Made by a program: the position numbers and the translations under genes
Shown: positions 8,034 through 16,873 of the stretch, piece after piece
How positions within the stretch are numbered: position 1 is the stretch's first letter
Layout of the letters: each line of letters starts with the position of its first letter
The notes under the pieces: model-generated
What the model was told of the DNA's origin: nothing
What the model saw: only the letters and a program-made list of their open reading frames with translations
The model's database searches: none
Source: Lamprobacter modestohalophilus
GTDB lineage: Bacteria; Pseudomonadota; Gammaproteobacteria; Chromatiales; Chromatiaceae
Direction: 5' to 3'
DNA: 64,000 nt
Assembly (NCBI RefSeq): GCF_016583905.1
Contig: NZ_NRRY01000002.1
Coordinates: 1-64,000, forward strand

Positions 8034-8257
8034 AGGCTCGGTATCGCCATGAGGCGACGCTCGAAGTCCGCGGCGAACGCCAGCGCCGCGCGGATGTCTG
8101 CCGGCTCCAGCACCGGAAAATCCGCAAGAATCTCAGCCTCGCTCATCCCTGATGCTAGATAACCCAAAATATCGTATACGGTAATCCGCAGGCTGCGGAT
8201 GCATGGCTTGCCACCGCGCTTGTCCGGCTCGATCGTGATGCGATCCCGGTAATCCAT
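8030..8257 (-). CDS. DUF433 antitoxin
   Basis: 75 residues, start ATG at 8257 with GGAGG on its strand. It matches the DUF433 winged-helix family: MDYRDRITIEPDKRGGKPCI, VYDILGYLASGMSEAEILADFP, LEPADIRAALAFAADFERR. DUF433 proteins are antitoxin or DNA-binding partners of DUF5615 PIN-like toxins. The reading frame is full length while the toxin behind it is cut short, so it may be an orphan antitoxin acting against a toxin encoded elsewhere, or a relic. Confidence 0.85.
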   Translation of the reverse strand: MDYRDRITIEPDKRGGKPCIRSLRITVYDILGYLASGMSEAEILADFPVLEPADIRAALAFAADFERRLMAIPSL

Positions 8258-8414
8258 GATGCGCCTCCTGCAACAGTGTAATGATTAGCGCGTATTAGGT
8301 GCTTGCGCCATCCCTAGCCTGACAGCATTAGGGCCAGAAGCCCTGATGACGCAGCGATCGCCAATCGCTGGGCTGGAACTGAGACCGATGCCAGCGCTCG
8401 AGGATACAAGCCGC

Positions 8415-9638
8415 TCAGCGCCCGCGACGACGCCCAGCCACCCGCAACCGCAGAGCATTCAGCTTGATGAAGCCGGTGGCGTCGCTCTGGTCGTAGGCAC
8501 CGGCGTCATCCTCGAAGGTCGCGATCGACTCATCGAACAGGCTGTCGCTGTCTGACTGGCGGCCGACCACCAGCACATTCCCCTTGTAGAGCTTGAGCCG
8601 GACCTGGCCGTTGACCACGCGCTGGCTCTCATCGATGGCGGCCTGCAGCATCATCCGCTCGGGGCTGAACCAATAGCCGTTGTAGATCAGCGTGGCATAG
8701 CGCGGCATCAGCTCGTCTTTCAGGTGCGCGGCCTCGCGGTCGAGAGTCAGGGATTCCATGGCCCGATGCGCTTTGAGCATGATGGTGCCGCCTGGGGTCT
8801 CGTAGCAGCCGCGTGACTTCATGCCGACGTAGCGATTCTCGACGATGTCGGCGCGGCCGATGCCGTGCTCGCCGCCGATGCGATTGAGCTCGGCGAGGAC
8901 CTCAGCGGGGGACATCGGCTTGCCATCGATGGCGGTGATGTCGCCGGCGCGATAGGTCAGCTCGATCTCCTGCGGGGTGTTGGGCGCATCGACGGGGTCG
9001 CGGGTCCAGCGCCACATGCCCGAGCCCGGCTCGACCCAGGGGTCTTCCAGGTCGTAGCCCTCGTAGGAGATGTGCAGCAGGTTGGCATCCATCGAATAGG
9101 GCGACTTGGTGCCGTCGCGCTTCTGCTCGACCGGTACGCCGTGCTCGGCAGCATAGGCCATCAGCTTCTCGCGTGAGAGCAGAACCCATTCACGCCAGGG
9201 GGCGATGATCTTGATGTCGGGCCTCAGCGCCAGCGCATTGATCTCGAAGCGGACCTGATCGTTGCCCTTGCCGGTGGCGCCGTGGCTGATCGTGTCGGCG
9301 CCGGTCTCGCTGGCGATTTCGACCAGGCGCTTGGCGATCAGTGGCCGCGCGATCGAGGTGCCGAGCAGGTATTCGCCCTCGTAGATGGCGTTGGCGCGGA
9401 ACATCGGATAGACGAAGTCGCGCACGAACTCTTCGCGCAGGTCTTCGATGTAGATCTCTTTGATGCCGGCGGCTTCGGCCTTGGCGCGGGCCGGCTCGAC
9501 CTCTTCGCCCTGACCGATGTCGGCGGTGAAGGTGACCACCTCGCAGTCGTATTCCTCCTGCAGCCAGGTCAGGATCACCGAGGTATCGAGCCCGCCGGAG
9601 TAGGCGAGGACGACCTTGTTCACGGATTCGCGTGCCAT
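8415..9638 (-). CDS. argG: Argininosuccinate synthase
   Basis: Joins citrulline and aspartate with ATP to give argininosuccinate in arginine synthesis. The ATG at 9638 gives [20 protein letters not shown] with the N-type ATP pyrophosphatase P-loop; later motifs include [40 protein letters not shown] and [13 protein letters not shown]. At 407 residues it is the normal length. Upstream frame to 9761 is open but lacks homology. The gene is single; no other arg genes are adjacent. Confidence 0.96.
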   Translation of the reverse strand: MARESVNKVVLAYSGGLDTSVILTWLQEEYDCEVVTFTADIGQGEEVEPARAKAEAAGIKEIYIEDLREEFVRDFVYPMFRANAIYEGEYLLGTSIARPLIAKRLVEIASETGADTISHGATGKGNDQVRFEINALALRPDIKIIAPWREWVLLSREKLMAYAAEHGVPVEQKRDGTKSPYSMDANLLHISYEGYDLEDPWVEPGSGMWRWTRDPVDAPNTPQEIELTYRAGDITAIDGKPMSPAEVLAELNRIGGEHGIGRADIVENRYVGMKSRGCYETPGGTIMLKAHRAMESLTLDREAAHLKDELMPRYATLIYNGYWFSPERMMLQAAIDESQRVVNGQVRLKLYKGNVLVVGRQSDSDSLFDESIATFEDDAGAYDQSDATGFIKLNALRLRVAGRRRGR

Positions 9639-9999
9639 GGAAAAACGCCTCGTTTCAGTTTTAAGTCTGCGGTTAAAGGGGGTGCGCCGATGCTGTCCTG
9701 ACCTGAGGGCATGGGTCGGCAAGTATTGGCAAGTATCGGCAAGTCGGACATCGATCGCCACTGAACCTGAATCTCACGCGATTTGAATCGCATGCGATTC
9801 AGTATCCGGGGTGGCGCCGCGCCATGAGCGTTAGGGCGCCAGTATACGCGTGCGCGGCGGCTTGCCGCAGGCAGCAAGGTGCCTCGGCGGTGCGACCGCG
9901 GCGCGGGCATGTTCACTAGATCTTCATCGCATGTGCATCCTCTCGCAACAAACACGCGAGACCATGGCCGCTACGTCATTTTACTGGGGCCTGAGCAGC
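9639..9999. promoter_or_regulatory. Divergent argG / phosphoesterase intergenic region with triple repeat and palindrome
   Basis: This 361-base gap holds three 10-bp tandem units starting GGCAAGT (9718-9727, 9728-9737, 9738-9747) and a perfect 18-bp palindrome, TGAATCGCATGCGATTCA, at 9784-9801. The palindrome is a candidate operator for either gene. It is not a standard ArgR box, because its TGAAT/ATTCA halves are eight rather than four bases apart. I could not place a confident promoter. Confidence 0.5.
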
Positions 10000-10857
10000 A
10001 TGAGCCAGGTAACACATCTACGGCCGTTGAAGTACCGGAGCATCTGGATCTCGGACGTCCATCTCGGGTTTCGCGGCTGCCAAGCCGAATTCTTGCTCGA
10101 TTTTTTGCAAGCGACCGACTGCAAGCAACTGTACCTGGTCGGCGACATCATCGATGTCTGGGCGATGAAGAGCGGTCTGTTCTGGCCGCAGTCGCACAAC
10201 AATGTGGTGCGGGCGATCTTGGACAAGGCGCGCGATGGCACCGAGGTGGTCTATGTGCCGGGCAATCACGACGAGATCCTGCGCGATCACCTGGGCTCGG
10301 AGTACGGTCAGGTGAAGCTGCGCGATGAGCTGGTGCATACCACCGCCGATGGTCGGCAGTTCCTGATCATGCACGGCGATAAGTTCGATCAGGTGGTGCA
10401 GAACGGGCGCTGGCTGGCGATGCTCGGTTCGCGGCTCTACGATCTGCTGCTCTCGGCCAATCATCGGTTGAATGCGTTACGGCGCCGGTTCGGCTTCGGC
10501 TACTGGTCGCTGGCGGCCTATTTGAAGCACCGGGTCAAGGATGCGGTCAACTATATCGGTAACTTTGAAGAGGCGGTGGCCGAGGAGGCCCGGCGGCGCG
10601 ATGTCGACGGCATGATCTGTGGTCATATCCATCATGCCGAGATTCGCGACATCGATGGCGTGACCTACTGCAACTGTGGCGATTGGGTCGAGAGCTGCAC
10701 GGCGCTGGTCGAGCATCACGACGGCACCATCGAGCTGCTGCGCTGGACCGACGCGCAGCAGGTGCTGACCTCGGAGCAGCCGCTGGCTCAGCCGCAGCCG
10801 GTCTCTCGTCCTGCTGCCGCTGCCGCCGCGGCTGCCATTATCGCGCGCGCCGGCTAG
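10000..10857 (+). CDS. PlcP/LpxH-like metallophosphoesterase (candidate phospholipase C)
   Basis: 285 residues from the ATG at 10000; an ATG at 9964 is an alternative. All calcineurin-like motifs are present: IWISDVHLGFRGCQAEFLLD, LVGDIIDVW, VYVPGNHDEI, IMHGDKFD and ICGHIHHAEI. The family is usually annotated as UDP-2,3-diacylglucosamine diphosphatase, but DVHLGFRGCQA, MKSGLFWPQSHN and CNCGDWVESCTALVE are typical of the branch that contains PlcP, a phosphate-starvation phospholipase C that turns phosphatidylcholine and other phospholipids into diacylglycerol. An ornithine-lipid and glycosyltransferase operon lies 2.6 kb away. The Ala-rich tail (about 30 residues) is not conserved. Confidence 0.7.
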   Translation: MSQVTHLRPLKYRSIWISDVHLGFRGCQAEFLLDFLQATDCKQLYLVGDIIDVWAMKSGLFWPQSHNNVVRAILDKARDGTEVVYVPGNHDEILRDHLGSEYGQVKLRDELVHTTADGRQFLIMHGDKFDQVVQNGRWLAMLGSRLYDLLLSANHRLNALRRRFGFGYWSLAAYLKHRVKDAVNYIGNFEEAVAEEARRRDVDGMICGHIHHAEIRDIDGVTYCNCGDWVESCTALVEHHDGTIELLRWTDAQQVLTSEQPLAQPQPVSRPAAAAAAAAIIARAG

Positions 10858-10989
10858 TCTTGATCTTCCGGGAGCATCAGTCGGTCTTCCGGCACTGGAG
10901 CGTCTGAAGTGGCCGCGGCAGCCACTCGGCTGCATCAATTGCATCAATTGCATTAAGGCGTCGCGCTGCGCTTAGCGACTGTCGCGGAT

Positions 10990-11556
10990 TCAGCCCGGCA
11001 GGCTGTTGAGATAACGCTGCCAGTCGAATGCGGGGCCAGGGTCGGTTTTGCGCCCCGGAGCAATCTGCTCATGACCGGTGATCCGGTCGCGGGTGATGGC
11101 GGGATACCGAGTGCGGATCAGGCTTGTCGCCTCCGCGAGCCGTTCGTACTGGGCGTCCGAAAAAGCGACATCATCCGCTCCCTCTAGCTCGATGCCGATG
11201 CTGTAGTCGTTGCACTCTGGGCGCCCTCGGAACGACGAGCGTCCTGCATGCCAAGCGCGGCGTCCAAGCTCCACAAATTGCAGCAGCTCGCCATCCCGGC
11301 GGATCAGCAGATGCGCCGAGACCTGCAGTCCGGCAATGCTGGCAAAGAAGGGGTCGGCGCTGGGGTCGAGCTGGTTCAAGAACAGCTGCTCGATCCAGGG
11401 GCCGCCAAACTGCCCTGGTGGCAGGCTGATGTTATGGATGACCAGCAGGTCGGGCCCGATGCCTTCTGGGCGCTCGTTGGCGTTCGGAGAAGCGATCCAG
11501 CGTGCGATGCTCAGTCGGCCGGCCGCATCAAGCTTGGGGTCGGTCACATCGATCAT
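10990..11556 (-). CDS. ampD: 1,6-anhydro-N-acetylmuramyl-L-alanine amidase AmpD
   Basis: Cytoplasmic zinc amidase that removes the stem peptide from 1,6-anhydro-MurNAc-peptides during cell-wall recycling. 188 residues. The zinc ligands are visible in LLVIHNISLPP, AWHAGRSSFRGR and GRKTDPGPAFDW, and CNDYSIGIELEG and ITGHEQIAPGRK are family hallmarks. No ampE or ampR is adjacent. Downstream of the convergent phosphoesterase gene, 132 bases apart. Confidence 0.94.
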   Translation of the reverse strand: MIDVTDPKLDAAGRLSIARWIASPNANERPEGIGPDLLVIHNISLPPGQFGGPWIEQLFLNQLDPSADPFFASIAGLQVSAHLLIRRDGELLQFVELGRRAWHAGRSSFRGRPECNDYSIGIELEGADDVAFSDAQYERLAEATSLIRTRYPAITRDRITGHEQIAPGRKTDPGPAFDWQRYLNSLPG

Positions 11557-11580
11557 CCGCTCATCACCCAGGTCCCAGGT

Positions 11581-11614
11581 TCATTACCCACCTTCATCAC
11601 CCACCTTCATCACC
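11581..11614 (+). repeat. 13-bp repeat upstream of ampD
   Basis: Two and a half copies of a 13-base unit (TCATTACCCACCT, then TCATCACCCACCT, then TCATCACC) directly precede ampD on its 5' side. Confidence 0.75.
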
Positions 11615-11820
11615 AGCCTGCACTGAATCAATCGTTCTGCGCGGTCGCATTTAGTGATTCCAAAGTCCCGACTATAGGCGACAATTGAGGCCGCGCGCAT
11701 GCCTCGGGCACGAGCGCAATAAGGACGCTGACCTACCTCAGTGCGCTCTGCCTGATCTCCTTGTTGCCCGTGCTTTTGATCCATGTGCTTGTTATTTCTA
11801 CATGCCGAGGATCTGATCTC

Positions 11821-12717
11821 ATGCCTACTGTTGTCCCTGTCTCCGACCCGAGTGCAGCGTCGTTGTCGCGATATCTGCCACCGCCAGCGCTGATCGAGGC
11901 GCAAGTCCGCGATGCCTTGGCCGAGGATGTTGGCGATGGGGATCTTACCGCCCAGCTGCTGCCGGTGGATGCGGTGGCGCGCGCAGAGGTCATGACTCGG
12001 GACGACGCCGTGCTCTGTGGCGTGGCCTGGTTCGATCAGGTGTTCCGTCAGCTCGATCCGTTGGTCGAGATCGAATGGCACGCGCGCGATGGTGAGCGGG
12101 TGTTGCCGGGGCAACTGCTCTGTTCATTGCGTGGGAATTTGCGCCAACTTCTGACCGGTGAGCGCACCGCGCTCAACTACCTGCAGCTGCTGTCTGGTAC
12201 CGCGACCCGCGCCCGACGCTATGCCGATATGGTGGCGGGGCTGCCGGTGCGCATCCTCGACACCCGCAAAACGCTACCCGGTTTGCGGCGGCAGCAGAAA
12301 TATGCGGTTGTCTGCGGCGGTTGCGACAATCACCGGATGGGCCTCTTCGACGCGATCCTGATTAAAGAGAACCACATCAGTGCGGCGGGATCGATCCGTG
12401 CGGCGATCGCTGCAGCAAGGCGACTGGCTGGGGATGCGCCGGTCGAGATCGAGGTCGAATCGCTGGATGAGTTGAGCGAGGCCTTGGACGCTGGGGTCGA
12501 GCGTGTGCTGTTGGATAACTTCGGCTTGCCCGAGCTGCGACGGGCAGTGGAGTTGACGGCGGGGCGTTCGAGGTTGGAGGCCTCTGGTGGCATCACCCGG
12601 GATCGGCTGCGGGTGATCGCGGAGACCGGGGTCGACGATATCTCGGTTGGAGGTCTGACTAAGCACGTTGAGGCGGTCGACCTTTCCATGCGTTTACGCT
12701 CAGCACCGTTAGCCTGA
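11821..12717 (+). CDS. nadC: Nicotinate-nucleotide pyrophosphorylase (carboxylating)
   Basis: Converts quinolinate and PRPP to nicotinate mononucleotide in de novo NAD synthesis. 298 residues from the ATG at 11821. Signature segments: [70 protein letters not shown] and the C-terminal [19 protein letters not shown]. Full length, single gene, divergent from ampD. Confidence 0.96.
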   Translation: MPTVVPVSDPSAASLSRYLPPPALIEAQVRDALAEDVGDGDLTAQLLPVDAVARAEVMTRDDAVLCGVAWFDQVFRQLDPLVEIEWHARDGERVLPGQLLCSLRGNLRQLLTGERTALNYLQLLSGTATRARRYADMVAGLPVRILDTRKTLPGLRRQQKYAVVCGGCDNHRMGLFDAILIKENHISAAGSIRAAIAAARRLAGDAPVEIEVESLDELSEALDAGVERVLLDNFGLPELRRAVELTAGRSRLEASGGITRDRLRVIAETGVDDISVGGLTKHVEAVDLSMRLRSAPLA

Positions 12718-12864
12718 GCCATGTTGTCGGGGGCGCGTGATGGTGTGTCGGCTGTCCCGGTGTGCCGCTGCGCAATGTTGGGCGTGCGAGCCCTCTATTT
12801 GTCATGTCTATCGAGGTGGGGAATGTGATAGGCATTACTGAATATCAATTTTAGAAAACGCTAA

Positions 12865-12870
12865 TATAAT
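12865..12870 (+). promoter_or_regulatory. Candidate -10 box of the sulfur globule protein gene
   Basis: TATAAT stands out in an unusually A+T-rich stretch (about 12830-12872) in otherwise G+C-rich DNA, 69 bases before the start codon. I see no good TTGACA at the usual distance. Confidence 0.45.
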
Positions 12871-12938
12871 TAACTCCGTTGTCGCAGCACATGCGGCGAC
12901 GCTTGCAACCCAGACAAAATCGAATTCGGAGAAATTAG

Positions 12939-13334
12939 ATGAAAAAGCTTGCTACTGCCGCAGCCGTTGCCGTGCTTCTTGGTGTGTCCGCTTCTGCCAG
13001 CGCATGGTGGGGTGGTCCTGGTTACGGTGACCGTGGATACGGCAATGGTTGGGGTGACGGCATGGGCGACATGTTTAGCGACATGTTCGGCGATGGCTAC
13101 GGCGACTTCAACATGAGCATGAGTGGCGGTGGTCGTGGATATGGTCGTGGGCGTGGTTACGGCTATGGCCGCGGCGACGGCTACGGCTACGGTAGCGGCT
13201 ACGGCAACCCCTACTACGGCGGCTACGGCGCTCCTTACTATGGCGCCCCTTACGGCGGTGCTCCTTACGCAGCCCCGTATGGTGCCGCGCCATATGGTGC
13301 GCCAGTCGCTCCTGCTGCGCCTGAAGCCAAGTAA
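12939..13334 (+). CDS. Sulfur globule protein (envelope protein of periplasmic sulfur globules)
   Basis: 131 residues with a signal peptide ([20 protein letters not shown], cut after SASA) followed by WWGG and a Gly/Tyr/Pro-rich mature chain built from GYG, GYGYG and APYGAP repeats. This layout matches the Sgp proteins that coat sulfur globules in purple sulfur bacteria, whose N-terminus is closely similar. The protein would be exported and assemble around polysulfur formed from sulfide or thiosulfate oxidation. Strong AAATTAG-ATG context, A+T-rich promoter and a strong terminator suggest a highly expressed single gene. The central [18 protein letters not shown] segment is acidic and unlike the rest. 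Confidence 0.8.
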   Translation: MKKLATAAAVAVLLGVSASASAWWGGPGYGDRGYGNGWGDGMGDMFSDMFGDGYGDFNMSMSGGGRGYGRGRGYGYGRGDGYGYGSGYGNPYYGGYGAPYYGAPYGGAPYAAPYGAAPYGAPVAPAAPEAK

Positions 13335-13364
13335 GCTGAGCGTTAAGCCAACTTAACGGCCCCG

Positions 13365-13410
13365 AATCCGGCGGCCGGCCTCAAGGTTGAGGTCGGCTGC
13401 CGGATTTTTT
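13365..13410 (+). terminator. Rho-independent terminator of the sulfur globule gene
   Basis: A long hairpin (AATCCGGC...GCCGGATT, 19 paired positions with two G-U) with a four-base loop is followed directly by a run of T. Confidence 0.9.
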
Positions 13411-13465
13411 GCGTCTGACGCTCAGGCCCGCAGATGCGAATTTGGTTTGCCTGGCCGCGGCCCGT

Positions 13466-14002
13466 TTAAGCGACCAACAACAGGCTGCTGTAGGCAAGCG
13501 CGAGTCCGATGGCGGATGCAACGATGACGTCGCTCGGATAGTGCAAGCCGAGCACAACTCGTGATGCCGCCACCAGTAGGGTGAACGGGATCAAGAGCCA
13601 ACCCAACTTCGGATAGTAGAAGAGCGCGATGGTCGAGTAGTTGACCGCGTGCAGCGTATGCCCGGATGGAAAGCTGAAGCGATCTAGCGGTGGGACGCTG
13701 GCAGCAATGTCGGCCGCGTAATGGCAGGGCCGAACTCGTCGGGTATAGCCCTTAAGGCTTTTGTAGAGGACGAGCGCAACCCCGCTCGTTAACAGCATGT
13801 GCAAAGCCGCTTTGAGTCCGTCGATGCCGTCAACGATTGGCAGTATGGCCATCAAGCTGTACCAGAAGACACCGTTCCCGAGCCGGCTGATCAGCGCAAA
13901 GGGATGTAACAGCCAAGGGCGTTGATGGGCCTTGCTCCAACGTCGACAGACGGGAGTTTCTAACTCATTCAGCAGTCGCAGGAATGGGTTCATGGCGCTC
14001 AC
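13466..14002 (-). CDS. PAP2-family phosphatase
   Basis: 178-residue membrane protein with about five helices and the complete PAP2 catalytic pattern: KSLKGYTRRVRP, FSFPSGHTLHAVN and SRVVLGLHYPSDV. Such enzymes dephosphorylate phosphatidate, undecaprenyl pyrophosphate or related lipids. Its 5' end overlaps the glycosyltransferase gene by 38 bases (29 if the ATG at 13993 is used), so it is the last gene of the olsB-olsA-glycosyltransferase operon. In that setting, making diacylglycerol from phosphatidate is a reasonable guess; undecaprenyl phosphate recycling is the alternative. Confidence 0.85.
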   Translation of the reverse strand: MSAMNPFLRLLNELETPVCRRWSKAHQRPWLLHPFALISRLGNGVFWYSLMAILPIVDGIDGLKAALHMLLTSGVALVLYKSLKGYTRRVRPCHYAADIAASVPPLDRFSFPSGHTLHAVNYSTIALFYYPKLGWLLIPFTLLVAASRVVLGLHYPSDVIVASAIGLALAYSSLLLVA

Positions 14003-15224
14003 CCTGGTTGCTGGCGCAGTCGATCACTGAGTATAGATGGTGTTCAAGGTCTCTGATCACACGGTCCCAGCTCAGCGATTCCGCTGTTCGCCGGGCTTCT
14101 TGTCCAAACAGCCGCAGTCGCGTGCGATCACTGGCGGCCTGTTCTGCGCGCAGAAGAAAGGCCGCGCGATCGCCCATCACCACACTATAGCCGTTTCGGT
14201 CATCGTGCAGGTGCTCGCGAGCAGCCGCATAGTCGAATGCGAGTGCTGCGACGCCGCTGGCTAGCGCTTCGGTGAGGACGTTGCCGAAGGTTTCGGTGAG
14301 ACTCGGGAAGACGAACAAGTCGGCCGAGGCATAGTGCGTGGCCAGTTCTTCCCCCACCTTGGCGCCGGTGTAGACATGGTGGCCATGCTGGCGGCGCAGA
14401 TGCGCGAGTTCCGGCCCATCGCCGACCAGGACACACCGACTGTTGGGCTGAACACGCTGAATGCGCTCGAAGGCCTCGATCGCAAGGTCGATGTGCTTTT
14501 CTGCGGCGATTCGCCCGACATAGAGCGCAACCAGCGTCTCCTCACTGCAGCCCCAGGATGTGCGCAGCCTCTCGCTGCGATAATGTGGCGAAAAACGCTC
14601 GGTGTCGACGCCACGGCTGAGCACATGCAAGTTCTTGAATCCGGCAACGGCAAGGTCGTCCCGCAGCGCTTGAGTTGGCACCAGCGTCGCTCCGGATCGG
14701 TTGTGGAAGCGCCTCAGGATATCGATGATCGGCCGCATCAGCAGGCCAACACCGTAATGGCTGCAGTACTGCTGAAACTGGGTATGGAAGCCGGTGAGCG
14801 TGGGGATGCCTTGACGTGCAGCGACCTGGAGGGCTGCGTGACCGAGCGGGCCTTCGGTGGCAATGTAGACCGCGTCCGGTCGCGCGTCGCGCCACCGACG
14901 ATGAATCTTGCCCAGTGCTGGGAGGCCGAAGCGCAGCCCGCGGTAGCCAGGCAATGGCAGGCCGCCGACGAGCAGTTCGGTAGGCCCTGGTAGCCGACTG
15001 CGCTCGGTATTGCCGGCGCCTGATCGCTGTCGATCGGCGGGCTGACGTGGTCTGACCAAGCTGACCCGATGCCCTCGGCGCTCGAGCCCGCGTGCGATCT
15101 GCGCCAAGGTATTGGCGACGCCGTTGATCTCTGGCGGGTAGGTCTCTGTGACCAGCGCGACGTGCAGTTTCGGCTGCGCGATTGGCGGCTGTGGGCTCTG
15201 GGCGTCGGCTTTGGGCGTCGTCAT
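13965..15224 (-). CDS. GT4-family glycosyltransferase (candidate glycolipid synthase)
   Basis: 419 residues with the two-domain GT-B fold. N-terminal VALVTETYPPEINGVANTLA, acceptor-side TGFHTQFQQYCSHYG, donor-side LYVGRIAAEKHIDLAIEAF, VLVGDGPE and the E-x7-E motif SLTETFGNVLTEAL. This arrangement resembles diacylglycerol glycosyltransferases and the SqdX/SQD2 group, but mannosyltransferases look alike. Its ATG overlaps the olsA stop by four bases, so it is translationally coupled to ornithine lipid synthesis. A lipid acceptor is inferred from context, not shown by sequence. Confidence 0.8.
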   Translation of the reverse strand: MTTPKADAQSPQPPIAQPKLHVALVTETYPPEINGVANTLAQIARGLERRGHRVSLVRPRQPADRQRSGAGNTERSRLPGPTELLVGGLPLPGYRGLRFGLPALGKIHRRWRDARPDAVYIATEGPLGHAALQVAARQGIPTLTGFHTQFQQYCSHYGVGLLMRPIIDILRRFHNRSGATLVPTQALRDDLAVAGFKNLHVLSRGVDTERFSPHYRSERLRTSWGCSEETLVALYVGRIAAEKHIDLAIEAFERIQRVQPNSRCVLVGDGPELAHLRRQHGHHVYTGAKVGEELATHYASADLFVFPSLTETFGNVLTEALASGVAALAFDYAAAREHLHDDRNGYSVVMGDRAAFLLRAEQAASDRTRLRLFGQEARRTAESLSWDRVIRDLEHHLYSVIDCASNQGERHEPIPATAE

Positions 15225-16033
15225 CGGCGTTTTTCCTCGCCGGCACGCCGCCGGGCGTTGGAGCGATCTGCGGCGACTGTGATGCCAAGGGCCTGCGCAA
15301 TCTGGGACTCGCAGTTGGCGGCGAGCGTGCGCCGGTCCATGTTCGCGCCGGCGATGATCTCGAGGAAGTGCACCTCGACCTCAGTCTGAGGTTGGCAGAG
15401 AACGCGCCACAGATGTCCGATCAGTGTGTCGTCATCGATAAAGGGTGCGATGAGGTCAGGGCTGTGATTCGAACCGTAACGGATCGCAACCGGCTGCACA
15501 TCGATCCCGGGTTGTTGCGCTGCGGCAAGCAGCCGCGGGTGAAAGCGCCGCAGTTGGTGGCCATCGCTGGTGGTTCCTTCCGGAAAGATGGCGACCGCCT
15601 GTCGCTCGCGGACCTGTTCAGCGATGCGTGCGATCAGATCAGCGGTTTGGTTGCCGCCGCGCTTGATGAAGAGTGTTCCGATCTGAGCCGACATCCAACC
15701 GATCATCGGCCAGCGGCGCACCTCTGACTTGGAGAGGAAATTGATCGGCGCGATTGACCCGAGAACCGGGACATCGAGCCAGGAAATGTGGTTGGCGACC
15801 AGCAAGGCGTGTTTCGCTGAGTATCCCTGAACGCGGATCTTGAGTCCGAGCATCGGCGTGAGCCGCTGGAACCACCAGCGAACGATGATCGGACGTGTGT
15901 TGTTAATGCTGCCGATGCCAATCGTACGCCAGAGTGCCAATCCGAGAACGATGAGTGCGCCAAACAGCAGATGCCCGCCGATTCCGACGGCGCGAACCGT
16001 CGCTCGTAGGCTGCCCGGGTTTGGTCGAGCCAT
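15221..16033 (-). CDS. olsA: Acyl-glycerol/lyso-ornithine lipid acyltransferase (PlsC family)
   Basis: 270 residues, an N-terminal membrane helix (residues 17-36) and the acyltransferase motifs LVANHISWLDVPVLGSI (HxxxxD) and AIFPEGTTSDGHQLRRFHP. The family includes PlsC (phosphatidate synthesis) and OlsA (acylation of lyso-ornithine lipid). Position 9 bases after olsB makes OlsA the better reading: it adds the second fatty acid to complete ornithine lipid. Acts at the inner membrane with acyl-ACP. Confidence 0.8.
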   Translation of the reverse strand: MARPNPGSLRATVRAVGIGGHLLFGALIVLGLALWRTIGIGSINNTRPIIVRWWFQRLTPMLGLKIRVQGYSAKHALLVANHISWLDVPVLGSIAPINFLSKSEVRRWPMIGWMSAQIGTLFIKRGGNQTADLIARIAEQVRERQAVAIFPEGTTSDGHQLRRFHPRLLAAAQQPGIDVQPVAIRYGSNHSPDLIAPFIDDDTLIGHLWRVLCQPQTEVEVHFLEIIAGANMDRRTLAANCESQIAQALGITVAADRSNARRRAGEEKRR

Positions 16034-16042
16034 CTGCGATTC

Positions 16043-16801
16043 CTAGATGCGCTCCAGAAAGTGCCGAGCGTAGCTCGGGTTGAGCGAGCGCATATCGAGC
16101 AGCATCAAGACATCGGCGACCTCAAAATCGGGGTCGCGGCAGGGCTCGCCGCAGGCAACGGCGCCAAGGCGTACGTAGCCCTTGAGCAATGCCGGGAGGG
16201 GTGCGTCTAGCACATCGGTAGCGCCGACACCTGTCAGAAGCGGGACTCGGGGAATGACTTGCATGGTTTTCGGTGCCATTGCCTGGCGACGTAGGCGGTT
16301 CATGATGGCGGCGGCTTGGCAGTCGTTCTCGCCGAGGGGAACGCTGGCGCAGCCAAACAGGTAGTCGACCTGGTGTTGCTGAATATACTGGGCAACGCCT
16401 GACCAGAGTACCGCAATGACGGAGCCGTGGCGGCATTCATGAGAGACGCAGGTGCGGCCAAGCTCTAACAGGCGGCCGGGCAACGACGGGATGATGCCAA
16501 GCTCGAACTCGCTCTCGGAATAGAAAGTGCCGATCCGTTCAGCGCCCTGGTTACTGAGCAAGCGCGTGCAGCCGACGACGCGGTTGGTTTTGGTCTCGCG
16601 GACCAAGAGATGCTCGCAGAAAGCGTCGAATTCATCGATATCGAGCCCATTTTCGCCGGCTTTGAGCTTAGCGCCAAGCTCTTCGCCAAAGACTTGGTAG
16701 CGCAGTGCTTGTGCTTCTCGAACGGCCTCCGGGGAATCGGCTAGCTCGACGAAAAGACGCTCACCGCGTTTGAAACTAAGCGCAGGTGCACTTGCTCCCA
16801 T
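16043..16801 (-). CDS. olsB: L-ornithine N-alpha-acyltransferase
   Basis: 252 residues from the ATG at 16801, which has CGGAG eight bases upstream; the open frame further 5' is not conserved. OlsB hallmarks: EAQALRYQVFGEELGAK, LDIDEFDAFCEHLLVRE, VVGCTRLLSNQGA, FYSESEFEL, LLELGRTCVSHECRHG and LFGCASVPL. It transfers a 3-hydroxyacyl chain from ACP to ornithine, the first step of ornithine lipid synthesis. First gene of a four-gene operon with olsA, a GT4 enzyme and PAP2. A perfect Pho box lies 72 nt upstream. Confidence 0.88.
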   Translation of the reverse strand: MGASAPALSFKRGERLFVELADSPEAVREAQALRYQVFGEELGAKLKAGENGLDIDEFDAFCEHLLVRETKTNRVVGCTRLLSNQGAERIGTFYSESEFELGIIPSLPGRLLELGRTCVSHECRHGSVIAVLWSGVAQYIQQHQVDYLFGCASVPLGENDCQAAAIMNRLRRQAMAPKTMQVIPRVPLLTGVGATDVLDAPLPALLKGYVRLGAVACGEPCRDPDFEVADVLMLLDMRSLNPSYARHFLERI

Positions 16802-16873
16802 GTTCGCTCCGACCATCACTACGGGGTAACTTATCAGTCTAGCGGAGGCAGATGTCGATCCAATGGCGCCAGG

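Noticed and set aside
9784-9801. ArgR operator for argG
   Set aside because: The dyad is perfect, but the TGAAT and ATTCA halves are separated by eight bases instead of four and there is no tandem second box.
9921-9938. Possible Pho box in front of the PlcP-like gene
   Set aside because: TCTTCAT-N4-TGTGCAT has the right spacing but only three to four matches per half to CTGTCAT.
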